Positions 35,676 through 44,026 of a stretch of 48,496 nucleotides of DNA are shown here, piece after piece. A program made the translations under genes and the position numbers. A model generated the notes under the pieces. That model saw only the letters and a program-made list of their open reading frames with translations. It did no database searches and was not told the DNA's origin. The stretch's first letter is position 1. Each line of letters starts with the position of its first letter. Source of the stretch: Collimonas sp. OK607 (GTDB taxonomy: Bacteria > Pseudomonadota > Gammaproteobacteria > Burkholderiales > Burkholderiaceae_D); contig NZ_FOKF01000035.1 in the NCBI RefSeq assembly GCF_900111995.1, forward strand, positions 1 through 48,496, given 5' to 3'.

Positions 35676-36371
35676 TCAATCGAGGTATATCAAACCGGCG
35701 GCAGCCAGCGGTTCACGCATCTTGTACATATCCAGACCGAGCTCGCCGCTTGCCAGTCTGGCGCGCTTGTCTCGCTCATTGTTTTCACGGGCTTCAGCCG
35801 CATCGGCCACTTGCTGCGCCACTGCTGCAGGCACCACCACCACGCCGTCGGCATCGGCGATAACAACGTCGCCCGGGTTGACCGCTACACCTGCGCAGAC
35901 GACCGGAATATTCACCGAACCCAGCGTCGCCTTCACCGTCCCCTTGGCGCTGACGGCACGCGAAAACACTGGGAAGTCCATCTCGGCCAGATCCCTCACA
36001 TCGCGCACCCCACCATCGATGATCAGCCCCAGCGCGCCACGCGCACGGAACGATGTCGCCAGCAGATCGCCGAAAAATCCGTCTTCGTTATCGGTCGTGC
36101 AGCCCGCCACTACTACGTCGCCGAGATGGATTTGCTCAGCCGCGACATGCAGCATCCAGTTGTCGCCGGGCTGCAGCAGCACGGTCACGGCGGTGCCGCA
36201 CATGGTGGCGCCGGTGTAGATCGGACGCATATAGGTTTTCATCAGCCCCACGCGGCCCATCGCCTCATGGATGGTGGCGACGCCGAAGCGCGACAGCTTG
36301 TCAACCGCTGCCTTATCGGCGCGGACGATGCTGCGTTTGACGATGCCGAGATTGTTCATTGGAACGGTCAT
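35676..36371 (-). CDS. ligK: 4-carboxy-4-hydroxy-2-oxoadipate / HMG aldolase
   Basis: A 231-residue RraA-fold aldolase that cleaves 4-carboxy-4-hydroxy-2-oxoadipate to pyruvate and oxaloacetate, the last step of the protocatechuate 4,5-cleavage and gallate pathways. It also acts on 4-hydroxy-4-methyl-2-oxoglutarate. The active-site motif [25 protein letters not shown] is present, with early [17 protein letters not shown] precedes the ATG. It begins 2 bases after the hydratase gene, so the two steps are encoded together. Alternative symbols: galC, proA. Confidence 0.92.
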   Translation of the reverse strand: MTVPMNNLGIVKRSIVRADKAAVDKLSRFGVATIHEAMGRVGLMKTYMRPIYTGATMCGTAVTVLLQPGDNWMLHVAAEQIHLGDVVVAGCTTDNEDGFFGDLLATSFRARGALGLIIDGGVRDVRDLAEMDFPVFSRAVSAKGTVKATLGSVNIPVVCAGVAVNPGDVVIADADGVVVVPAAVAQQVADAAEARENNERDKRARLASGELGLDMYKMREPLAAAGLIYLD

Positions 36372-36373
36372 GA

Positions 36374-37402
36374 TTAAAGTCCTTTCGTTTTGAGCGCTGT
36401 ATCAAGCAGCGGGAACACGCGCCGGGCATTGCCTTCGTAGACCTTATAGCGCGTATCGGCATCAAGGTAAGGAGTATTCTCGATGTAGCGCCTGGTGTCA
36501 TCGTAGTAATGGCCGGTCTCGGGATCGATGCCGCGCACGGCGCCGATCATTTCGCTGCCGAAAAGGATGTTGTCGACCGGGATCACCTTGCTCAGCAGAT
36601 CAATGCCGGGTTGATGGTAGACACAGGTGTCGAAGAAGATATTGTTCAGCAGATGGTCCTTCAGCAGCGGCTTCTTCAATTCCTGAGCCAGTCCGCGGAA
36701 GCGTCCCCAGTGATACGGCACCGCGCCGCCGCCGTGCGGAATCAGAAAACGCAACGTCGGGAAATCTTTGAACAGATCCGAGGTCAGGCATTGCATGAAA
36801 GCGGTAGTGTCCGCATTCAGGTAATGCGCGCCTGTCGTATGGAAACAGGCGTTGCAGCTGGTGCTGACATGGATCATCGCCGGGATGTCGTATTCAACCA
36901 TTTTTTCGTAGACCGGATACCAGTGGCGATCCGACAGCGGCGGCGATGTCCAGTGACCACCGGACGGATCCGGATTGAGATTGATACCGACAAATCCGTA
37001 TTCCTTTACACACTTCTCCAGTTCCGCAATACTGGTGCGCGGATCGACGCCGGGCGATTGCGGCAACATGGCGGCGCCGGCGTAGTGATCAGGAAACAGT
37101 TCTTTGATACGAAAGCAGAGCTCATTGCAAATGGCTGACCAGGCCGCAGATACGTTGAAGTCGCCGATATGATGTGCCATGAAGCTGGCGCGAGGCGAGA
37201 AAATTACCATATCGATCCCGCGTTGCTTCATCAGTGCGACCTGATTAGTTTCGATGGTCTCACGTAGTTCGTCGTCGCTGATTTTCAGTTCCGCGACAGA
37301 TGGCATAGCTGTAGGATCCGCTATACCGGCGATCTGTCGTTTTCGCCACTCTTCCAGGGATTTGGGGGCCGTGGTGTAGTGGCCGTGACAATCGATGATC
37401 AT
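36374..37402 (-). CDS. ligJ: 4-oxalomesaconate hydratase (amidohydrolase fold)
   Basis: A 342-residue protein beginning [19 protein letters not shown], the LigJ hallmark, with HxH metal ligands at residues 6 and 8 and later [19 protein letters not shown] and [16 protein letters not shown]. LigJ hydrates 4-oxalomesaconate to 4-carboxy-4-hydroxy-2-oxoadipate, substrate of the downstream aldolase. An AGGAG-type ribosome site (CAGGAGAG) precedes the ATG. Confidence 0.92.
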   Translation of the reverse strand: MIIDCHGHYTTAPKSLEEWRKRQIAGIADPTAMPSVAELKISDDELRETIETNQVALMKQRGIDMVIFSPRASFMAHHIGDFNVSAAWSAICNELCFRIKELFPDHYAGAAMLPQSPGVDPRTSIAELEKCVKEYGFVGINLNPDPSGGHWTSPPLSDRHWYPVYEKMVEYDIPAMIHVSTSCNACFHTTGAHYLNADTTAFMQCLTSDLFKDFPTLRFLIPHGGGAVPYHWGRFRGLAQELKKPLLKDHLLNNIFFDTCVYHQPGIDLLSKVIPVDNILFGSEMIGAVRGIDPETGHYYDDTRRYIENTPYLDADTRYKVYEGNARRVFPLLDTALKTKGL

Positions 37403-37455
37403 GAAAACTCTCCTGTTTATAAACTTGCTGACCGCTTCTGCGAAACGATCGGATA

Positions 37456-38493
37456 CTAGAATCGATGGTTGATACCGACGGTAAATGCAGTCTGATTGGA
37501 TACACCTGCCATATTGAGTGTTGAAACGACCGTTTTCCGGTATTTCGTATAGTCGACTTCGGTGTAAAGTTTTGTGCGCCTGGACAGGTAGTAATCCAGG
37601 CCGACGATGGCCATGTCCTTGCGTACGGCCTTGTCTGTCGACACGCTGGTCCGATAGAAGCCACCAGTCAACTTGACTCTGTCGCTGATGGAGTAGCTGC
37701 CTCCGCCGAAGGTGTTGCGTGTTACCGTATCAGGCGCCGCCGATTGCATATCCAGCGTGTCGGACATGAAACCACCGGAGATTTTCAGGTCTCCGAACTT
37801 ATAGGAAGCGCCCGTCAGATAGTATTTTTCATTGCGATAGGTGGAGCCGACCAGAACGCTGCGGCGGTTATAGGACGCACCGATAATCAGATCGCCTACG
37901 TAATATTGCAATCCGACGCCGTGAGCCGAAGCGTTGTTGAAACTGCCCGCCGTCTCTCCAAAAGAGTTTTCAAGCTCCAGTTTGACGGGGCCGATCATGC
38001 CAACGTATTTGACGTCGTTACTAAAGCGCGTACCACTGGAAGCCTGAGTCAGCGGAATCAGCGGCGTGTAGTTGAAACCGAACGGATCGTATTCAAGAAT
38101 GAAGTCATGCGAAATCGTGTATTGACGTCCCAGATCGATGGAGCCGTAGGCGCCCTTCAGACCCACAAAGGATTGCCGGCTGAACAGCGCGCCCGTGGTG
38201 TTGTCCAGAGCACCTGTGGCGAGGTTAAAGCCGTTCTCGAGCAGGAAATGCGCTTCCATCCCTCCACCTAGATTCTCGGTACCGGCAATGTCCAGCTTGT
38301 TGGAGCTATTCCAGCCATTCGAACCCATAAAGACCTTGCTGCCACCGGCTGCGTTGGCATTGGTCTGGTAACGGACGCCGCCGTCAACGGTGCCGAAGAT
38401 CGTGACGTTGGATTGAGCCAGCGCAGTGTTCATCAATGTCGTCAATGGAGCAAAAAAAGCGAAAGCGGCGGCGGTGTAGGCAATTTTTTTCAT
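37456..38493 (-). CDS. Outer-membrane porin (OmpC/Omp32-like)
   Basis: A 345-residue trimeric porin of the Burkholderiales type. Residues 1-26 form a signal peptide ending in ALAQS; the mature part starts NVTIFGTVDGGVRYQTNA, and the protein ends GINHRF with the terminal phenylalanine needed for outer-membrane insertion. RQSFVGLKGAYGSIDLGRQ is the usual early strand pair. Placed between transporter and pathway enzymes, it probably admits the cluster's acidic substrate. Confidence 0.93.
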   Translation of the reverse strand: MKKIAYTAAAFAFFAPLTTLMNTALAQSNVTIFGTVDGGVRYQTNANAAGGSKVFMGSNGWNSSNKLDIAGTENLGGGMEAHFLLENGFNLATGALDNTTGALFSRQSFVGLKGAYGSIDLGRQYTISHDFILEYDPFGFNYTPLIPLTQASSGTRFSNDVKYVGMIGPVKLELENSFGETAGSFNNASAHGVGLQYYVGDLIIGASYNRRSVLVGSTYRNEKYYLTGASYKFGDLKISGGFMSDTLDMQSAAPDTVTRNTFGGGSYSISDRVKLTGGFYRTSVSTDKAVRKDMAIVGLDYYLSRRTKLYTEVDYTKYRKTVVSTLNMAGVSNQTAFTVGINHRF

Positions 38494-38576
38494 GATATCT
38501 CCCTCCCGAATGGATATGACATTCGGTGTAATGTGTGTTGATGCATAGGTTGTGTGCAGCGATTTTCAGCCACGCC

Positions 38577-38604
38577 CGGCCTCGATGCATGCTTGATCGG
38601 GCCG
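38577..38604 (-). other. Intergenic hairpin between dctA and the porin gene
   Basis: CGGCC-T-CGAT (38577-38586) pairs with ATCG-GGCCG (38596-38604), nine base pairs with a single bulge around a 9-base loop. There is no T-run, so it is more likely a transcript-stabilising or attenuating structure than a full terminator. It could adjust porin expression relative to the transporter. Confidence 0.4.
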
Positions 38605-38627
38605 AAAACAATTCCGGCGCGGGATGC

Positions 38628-39968
38628 TTACGTGCCCATAGTCGTAGTCTTGCGAATGGCAATGTCGGGCTCGATATAACCCGCATCCAGTTCGGCCTGC
38701 ATCCTGGTGCGGTCCAGCGCGTTCTCCCACCCTGCCACTACCACCGTCGCCACCGCATTGCCTGTAATGTTGACGACGACAAATGCAGAAGAAAGCAAAC
38801 GGTGCACGCCAAGAATCAGGGCGATCGACGACACTGGAATGGCGTTGGTCGCAGCCAGCGTGGCGGCCAGCACGGCAATGGCCGATCCGGCGACACCCGC
38901 CCCGCCCTTCGATGTGACCAACAACACCAACAGCAGCCCGACTTGTTGTTCCCAACCGAGCGCGGTATTGGTCGCTTGCGCCAGAAACACCGCGACGGCG
39001 GCGAAGTACAGACAGGTGCCGTCATGGTTGAAGGAATAGCCGCCCGGCAACACCAAACCGACCACCGACTTTTCACAACCCAGTTGTTCCAGTTTTTTCA
39101 GTAATTGCGGAAAAACGCTTTCGGACGAGCTGGTGCCGAACACCAGCAGCAATTCGGTGCGAATGTAACGCATCAGCTTAAACAGATTGAAACCACTGAC
39201 ATATGTGACCGGCAACAGGATCAAAACGAAGAACAGTCCACAGGTTAGATAAAACTCCCCCACCAGTTTTCCCAGCGAGACCAATGATCCGACGCCAAAT
39301 TTGCTGACGGTGAAGGCGATGGCGCCGAACGCGGCGATCGGAGAAATTTTCATCGCCAGCCCGATGATCCAGAACATTCCCGCCGAAAAACTATCGATGA
39401 CGTTCATCATCGGCTTGGCGCGTTCACCGGCTGCAGCCATGCCGAAACCGAACAGGACCGAAAAGAACAATATCTGCAACACATCGCCATTGGCAAAACC
39501 GGAAACCATGGTTTTCGGAATCAGGTTGAGCAGGAAAGCGCTGGTCGAGACAAACTGATGCGCCTGCGTGATATACGTGCTGGCCGCGCCGGTATCAAGT
39601 GCATTGACATCAATATTCATGCCGACGCCAGGCTGCAGGACGTTAATCGTGACCAGGCCGATCACCAGCGCCAGCGACGTGATCACCTCGAAATAGATCA
39701 GCGCCTTGATCGCGACCCGTCCGACCTTTTTCATATCGCCGGCATTAGCGATGCCGCTGCAGACCGAACAGAAAATGATCGGGCCGACCACCATCTGAAT
39801 GAGGCGGATGAACGCGTCGCCGAGTGGTTGCATCGTTTTGCCGATATCCGGATAGTAATGTCCGACTGCGACGCCAATGACTATGCCGAAAAACACCTGA
39901 AAAGAGATGTCTTCGTAAAATCGCCGCTTTCGTTTAAGTCGCTGGACGGGTATGTCTTTCATGTCCAC
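38628..39968 (-). CDS. dctA: DctA-type dicarboxylate:cation symporter
   Basis: A 446-residue member of the DAACS family. It carries VGPIIFCSVCSGIANAGD near the N-terminus, the serine-rich hairpin GTSSSESVFPQLLKKLE, and PGGYSFNHDGTCLYFAAVAVFLAQA, all typical of DctA. The start is taken as GTG 39968, eight bases after AGGAG; the ATG at 39962 is the alternative. DctA imports C4-dicarboxylates, but in this cluster the cargo may be a pathway carboxylate. Tandem palindromes lie upstream at 40081-40113. Confidence 0.92.
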   Translation of the reverse strand: MDMKDIPVQRLKRKRRFYEDISFQVFFGIVIGVAVGHYYPDIGKTMQPLGDAFIRLIQMVVGPIIFCSVCSGIANAGDMKKVGRVAIKALIYFEVITSLALVIGLVTINVLQPGVGMNIDVNALDTGAASTYITQAHQFVSTSAFLLNLIPKTMVSGFANGDVLQILFFSVLFGFGMAAAGERAKPMMNVIDSFSAGMFWIIGLAMKISPIAAFGAIAFTVSKFGVGSLVSLGKLVGEFYLTCGLFFVLILLPVTYVSGFNLFKLMRYIRTELLLVFGTSSSESVFPQLLKKLEQLGCEKSVVGLVLPGGYSFNHDGTCLYFAAVAVFLAQATNTALGWEQQVGLLLVLLVTSKGGAGVAGSAIAVLAATLAATNAIPVSSIALILGVHRLLSSAFVVVNITGNAVATVVVAGWENALDRTRMQAELDAGYIEPDIAIRKTTTMGT

Positions 39969-40080
39969 GTTTTGTTCTCCTGTAAAGAAAAATTGGTTAT
40001 ATCCGTGTCGCTCTCGGGTGGCAACTTCGGGTTGACGCCAACGATTTGGCGGTGCCACTACTCGGCCATGATTCGGCCTA

Positions 40081-40113
40081 CACGCAATATGCGTGATCTA
40101 CGTAATGTGCGTC
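40081..40113. promoter_or_regulatory. Two tandem palindrome-like 15-mers upstream of dctA
   Basis: CACGCA-ATA-TGCGTG (40081-40095) is a perfect palindrome. TACGTAATGTGCGTC (40099-40113) matches it at 11 of 15 positions, 18 bases further on. Two such sites less than two helical turns apart in the 160-bp gap before dctA suggest an operator, possibly for the two-headed LysR protein encoded at 42050. Confidence 0.5.
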
Positions 40114-40128
40114 ATTTTCACTCACTGC

Positions 40129-41037
40129 TCAGTGGGCATCGTCGCCAAGAAATTCAATGCAATCGGCAAAGATGGTGTCCAGTTCGAGTTTACGCGGCAG
40201 CAGCTTTTGTTTCTCGCAAAATGCCAGGATCATTTCCATCGGACGGCGCAACGCGTCAATGCCGTCGGGTAATCGCTTCTGCAATTCGGCAGGTGAATCG
40301 ACAGCAGCTTTACCCTGCATGAATAATTTATACACCGACTTGACACTGTCCGGATTTGCCTCGGCAACAGCGCGATGCATGACGGCGACATGATTGATGG
40401 GAATGAAACCATGCTTTGCATACCAGATCCGGTCAGCTTCGACAGGATCCGGAATCAGCGATGCGATGCCGTCGTCGCCGGGTAGATCGTTACCAAAAAT
40501 GGCTGCATCGATTTCACCAGACTTCAACATCGTCAGCATGTCCTTGCCGACCGGTGCGCGCCTAACGAAGGAGGGATCCTTATATTCGAGGAGATGGCCG
40601 CCTTCAAAGGTGATCCAATCTATCTTTTCGGTGGGAATGTCATAGGTTTCTTCCAAGATGGCACGCACCCACATCCCGGTGGTTTGTGTATAGGCGCGCA
40701 CGCCGACCCGGGCGCCGATCAGATCGTTCACCGACATGGGCCCGCGCTGCGCGTTGTACACGATGCAGCCTTGTTGCAAGCGCGCCGCGAGAACGGTCGG
40801 CAACATGATCAGGGGCTTGCCATAGGCTTTTGCCTGCAGGTAAGTCGCGATTGCCAGTTCGCTGACATCGTAAGTCTGGCTGCGCGCCATCGGCGCAAAT
40901 GCGCGATGGATGGGTTCAATATCGAGGCAGTCCAGGCGAACATCGAGGGCGCTGATGTCGCCACTGATCAGCTTGCTGGTATGAGGATATTTTTTTAACG
41001 CCGTGCTCAGATGCAATACGCCGTTGTCGATCTTCAT
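40129..41037 (-). CDS. 4,5-dihydroxyphthalate decarboxylase-like protein
   Basis: A 302-residue protein with periplasmic-binding-protein fold but no signal peptide. The opening and the segments QTYDVSELAIATYLQAKAYGKPL, LIGARVGVRAYTQTTGMWVRAILEE and GEIDAAIFGND match the 4,5-dihydroxyphthalate decarboxylase family (Pht5/PhtD). That enzyme converts 4,5-dihydroxyphthalate to protocatechuate; relatives are often mis-annotated as ABC receptors. The true substrate here is uncertain. The start overlaps the preceding amidohydrolase stop by 4 bases (ATGA), so the two are co-translated. Confidence 0.78.
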   Translation of the reverse strand: MKIDNGVLHLSTALKKYPHTSKLISGDISALDVRLDCLDIEPIHRAFAPMARSQTYDVSELAIATYLQAKAYGKPLIMLPTVLAARLQQGCIVYNAQRGPMSVNDLIGARVGVRAYTQTTGMWVRAILEETYDIPTEKIDWITFEGGHLLEYKDPSFVRRAPVGKDMLTMLKSGEIDAAIFGNDLPGDDGIASLIPDPVEADRIWYAKHGFIPINHVAVMHRAVAEANPDSVKSVYKLFMQGKAAVDSPAELQKRLPDGIDALRRPMEMILAFCEKQKLLPRKLELDTIFADCIEFLGDDAH

Positions 41038-41900
41038 GATGCTGCCCCCATTTTGTTGAGTGCAGGATAAATCGAACGCGCGGTGTCGCCGAAGATCCAT
41101 GCCTGGTCTTCGGCGGATAACATCGACAGACCTGCTTTGGCCTCGGCCAGCAGCGACTCGAGTGATCCCGCGGCCGATGGAAAATTGGACCCCCATGCAA
41201 TGCGTTTGGCGCCGAACGCTTCTACTACACGCGGAAAGAATGCCTGCGGAGTCGAAACACCGCGCGCAGCTTCGCTGATGGTCCGGTTGGTCAATTTCAG
41301 GTAGACGCCGGGGTGGGCGGCAAGATCAAACAACGATGCGGCCGATGCATACGGCGGGCCGCCGGCCAGATCCGGGCGTGCCAGATGATCCAGCAACACG
41401 CGGGCCGCAGGGAAAAGTCCCAGCATACGCGTCAGCGCTGGAATACCTGCCGCAGTCATCTGGAGACAGATGGAGATGTTGTTCGCCTGTGCGTACTCCC
41501 AGACCGGATACGAGCGCTCGTCATCCAGCCAGGAAGCCTGGCCAGGCATGGTGGTTCCGGTCAAAAACAAACGCAGGCCGCGCATGCCTTCGGCGATCCA
41601 GTACTTGAATTTGTCGACGGCGTCCTCTACCAGCACATCGATGGAAAATACGCCACAGAAACGATCAGGGTGAGCCTTTACCGCGTCGACCACATAACGG
41701 TTGTCGTTGCCGTATGCGGTAGAGGCTTGCACGACCATTGCGTGCGCGATTCCCGCAACATCCATGGCGGCGAGCAAGGTTTCATAGTCGGCTGGACGAT
41801 GGGCGGACCAGTCAGACTGGCGACCTCCGACCGGTGCCAATGGATAGCGCACATGATCCGGCGATATAGCGTGAGTATGCGTATCGACGATGTCGTACAT
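41034..41900 (-). CDS. COG3618 amidohydrolase, lactonase-like
   Basis: A 288-residue TIM-barrel metal hydrolase starting MYDIVDTHTHAISPDHVRYP with the HxH motif at residues 8 and 10, and later MVVQASTAYGNDNRYVVDAV, RGLRLFLTG and KRIAWGSNFPSA. This is the family of 2-pyrone-4,6-dicarboxylate lactonase (LigI) and sugar lactonases. With ligJ and ligK in the same cluster a LigI-like role, opening a lactone to 4-oxalomesaconate, is attractive but unproven; the N-terminus is not closely LigI. First gene of the cluster. Confidence 0.82.
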   Translation of the reverse strand: MYDIVDTHTHAISPDHVRYPLAPVGGRQSDWSAHRPADYETLLAAMDVAGIAHAMVVQASTAYGNDNRYVVDAVKAHPDRFCGVFSIDVLVEDAVDKFKYWIAEGMRGLRLFLTGTTMPGQASWLDDERSYPVWEYAQANNISICLQMTAAGIPALTRMLGLFPAARVLLDHLARPDLAGGPPYASAASLFDLAAHPGVYLKLTNRTISEAARGVSTPQAFFPRVVEAFGAKRIAWGSNFPSAAGSLESLLAEAKAGLSMLSAEDQAWIFGDTARSIYPALNKMGAAS

Positions 41901-41977
41901 TGTTAAGCTCCAATCTTTTTTTCATAGAGAAAGTATGTAAAGTATATTGAGTCCATCCGTATTTAACTAATTTTAAG

Positions 41978-41993
41978 TATGCAACTTGGCATA
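41978..41993. promoter_or_regulatory. LysR-type T-N11-A box between regulator and cluster
   Basis: TATGC (41978-41982) and GCATA (41989-41993) are perfect inverted repeats around 6 bases, the usual LysR recognition-site form. It lies 77 bases upstream of the amidohydrolase start and 56 bases upstream of the regulator start, in the AT-rich divergent region. Confidence 0.55.
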
Positions 41994-42049
41994 AATTTAT
42001 ATTAAGCTGTATATCAAAAACATGGTCTTCCATAGAAAGCGAGAATTAG

Positions 42050-43261
42050 ATGTCCTATGAGAGCGTTCGTTTGCGGCGCCTGATTTTCTTCGATGCGGTC
42101 TGCCGCGAAGGTGGCATCGGCCAGGCTGCCGAAGCTATCGGGTTGACGCAGCCAGCAGTCAGTCTTGCCATCAAAAAACTAGAGGAAAGTTTCGGTGCGG
42201 TGTTATTCGAGCGCGGCTACGGCGGTAGTGATCTGACGCTGGAAGGCACGCTGTTGCATCGCCGCGTGCGAAGAATGCTGGATCAGATCGAGTCTGCGGT
42301 AAGCGAATTGTTGGGCCACTCGAAATCGCGGGTCCACGATGCCGGTGCAGTCTGCCGGCATCTGACCGACGCGCAGATACGATGTCACATTGCCATTGCG
42401 CAGCTGGGCTCGGCAGCCGATGCAGCAAGAAAACTCGGCATTTCGCAGCCGGCGGTGCATCGCGCCGCGCGTGAGCTCGAAGAAACGGTAGGCGTCACGC
42501 TCTACCGGCGCCGCGTGCATAGCGTTTCTGCCAATCCCATGGGTACCGAATTCGCCCGCAGGCTCAGCCTTGCGTTGAATGAAATCAATCAGGCTGAGGT
42601 GGACCTGGCTTCGGCGCGTGGCCAGGCCAGCGGTCAGGTATCGGTGGGAGTGTTGCCATTGCTCCCACAGCGCTTGCTGGCGCGCACGATTGGCCGGCTA
42701 CAGGAAAAATTTCCGAATGTTGCACTGACGATCCGCGAGGGAGCGCATTCGCGCCTGATGAACGACTTAAGGTTCGGCGATCTCGACATCATCGTCGGTG
42801 CACTGCGCGAACCGCGACTTGAAGGTAACGTGGTGGAATTCGAATTATTTACCGATCCCTATGTCGTCGTGGTACGGCGAGGACATGATCTAGCCGGGCG
42901 CAAGAACATTACCCGCAAGGACCTGACGGCCTACGGCTGGGTCGTTCCACAAAAGGACATGCCGCGGCGCGCCGTGGTCGAGATGATGATGGAGACGCTG
43001 CCGCAACGGCCGCGCTTGGTAGTCGAGACCAGTTCGCTGGCAATGATGATGGCGATGCTAGAGGAAAACGATTGCATTTCGTTGCTGTCGCGCTCCCACA
43101 TTTTGTATGGCAACTACAGGAACGATGTGGTGGCGCTCAATATCGCGCCGCCCAAGGCCGAGCGAACCGTCGGATTCACGACACGCGCCGATTGGCTGGC
43201 GACGCAGGTGCAGCAAGCGTTCATCGAATATCTGCGCGAGCAATGCCGCATGGACCACTAA
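42050..43261 (+). CDS. LysR-type regulator with two tandem HTH domains
   Basis: A 403-residue protein, about 100 longer than usual. The first LysR winged HTH spans about residues 7-80 (IGQAAEAIGLTQPAVSLAI). A second complete HTH spans about 104-175 (SAADAARKLGISQPAVHRAA). A short linker (SELLGHSKSRVHDAGAVCRH) joins them. The effector-binding domain follows from about 195 (GQVSVGVLPLLPQRLLA). The reading frame is continuous, so this is a real fusion. It diverges from the catabolic cluster and probably controls it; two HTHs per chain could bind two half-sites or two spaced palindromes. Confidence 0.9.
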   Translation: MSYESVRLRRLIFFDAVCREGGIGQAAEAIGLTQPAVSLAIKKLEESFGAVLFERGYGGSDLTLEGTLLHRRVRRMLDQIESAVSELLGHSKSRVHDAGAVCRHLTDAQIRCHIAIAQLGSAADAARKLGISQPAVHRAARELEETVGVTLYRRRVHSVSANPMGTEFARRLSLALNEINQAEVDLASARGQASGQVSVGVLPLLPQRLLARTIGRLQEKFPNVALTIREGAHSRLMNDLRFGDLDIIVGALREPRLEGNVVEFELFTDPYVVVVRRGHDLAGRKNITRKDLTAYGWVVPQKDMPRRAVVEMMMETLPQRPRLVVETSSLAMMMAMLEENDCISLLSRSHILYGNYRNDVVALNIAPPKAERTVGFTTRADWLATQVQQAFIEYLREQCRMDH

Positions 43262-43728
43262 TAATTAATATTCTCGCTGGCTGATCCGGCGACGGCACAA
43301 GTGGCGAGATCAAGTTGCCGTGCATTGAGCATGGTCGCCAGGTTGCCTGACAGGCTTTCGACAAGATGCAAACGGATGTCGGGGTAGCGGGCACGTAAGC
43401 CGCTCATGAAGGTCAGCGCCAGAACCGATGCCGTCGATGGTGCAAAGCCGACACTGACATGCCCGGACATGCGTGCGTGCTGCGCAGCACGCGCAGCCTC
43501 GTCGACATGTCGTAGCGCTAGTTGCGCTTGGTGCCAAAATGCCAAACCGGCGTCGGTGGGAACAACGCCGGTCGTCGTGCGTTGCAACAGCCTGGTAGAG
43601 AGTTCGCCCTCGAGTCGACTGATTTGCTGACTGAGCGCAGAAGTGACCACACCCAAATCCACCGCAGCTCGCCCCATACTTCCCAGCTCAACGACCCGTA
43701 TGAAATAGCGGAGTTGTCTTAATTCCAT
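43258..43728 (-). pseudogene. Truncated LysR-family regulator
   Basis: Starts MELRQLRYFIRVVELGSMGR with an intact HTH (GRAAVDLGVVTSALSQQISRLEGEL). After about 140 residues (LNARQLDLA) it runs into unrelated sequence and stops at 156 residues, half the family length, lacking the second lobe of the effector domain. The break is near 43300, right where the gene meets the 3' end of the two-headed LysR gene, which it overlaps by 4 bases. An upstream in-frame extension to 43797 is not conserved. It may still bind DNA but cannot sense ligand normally. Confidence 0.8.
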
Positions 43729-43820
43729 GGCGTGTTCACTGGTGTGATCAAAGGCGGATATTAGCATGAGGATTTCCTTGAAGCTGCCTTTTGCCAATGC
43801 CGGGAACTTGGTCTGTCAAA

Positions 43821-43963
43821 AAGTAACGCCAATGTATTTGCTGTATAAATCCGCGAACGGAAGTGATGTCAGGTGAAGCCGCAACTCAGAATCACGTATA
43901 AGAAAGGGCAATACCCTCGACATTAATAATCGCGTCATAAAAAGCGAATGACCGCAATCGCTG
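43821..43963. repeat. Diverged 143-bp repeat, copy A
   Basis: Aligns without gaps to 48133-48275 (constant offset 4312); by hand count 106 of 143 positions agree. The gapless alignment, with conserved blocks such as AAGTAAC, AACGG and GACCGCAA, suggests a former coding or structured RNA segment. On the minus strand both copies share fragments like LPFADL..KY.GVTF. Lies between the truncated LysR and the next LysR gene. Confidence 0.65.
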
Positions 43964-44026
43964 GCGGATTTAGCCGGTCGACCCGCGAGTAGCGACAGGC
44001 AGCTTGGGGTCGTTTGCTGCCTGTCG

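Noticed and set aside
35407-35679. Genuine 90-aa membrane protein
   Set aside because: Only the last part matches an MFS C-terminus, the start codon would be TTG overlapping ligK, and the first 28 residues are not conserved-looking.
40129-41037. ABC-type substrate receptor
   Set aside because: No signal peptide or lipobox, no permease or ATPase nearby, and the sequence fits the dihydroxyphthalate decarboxylase family.
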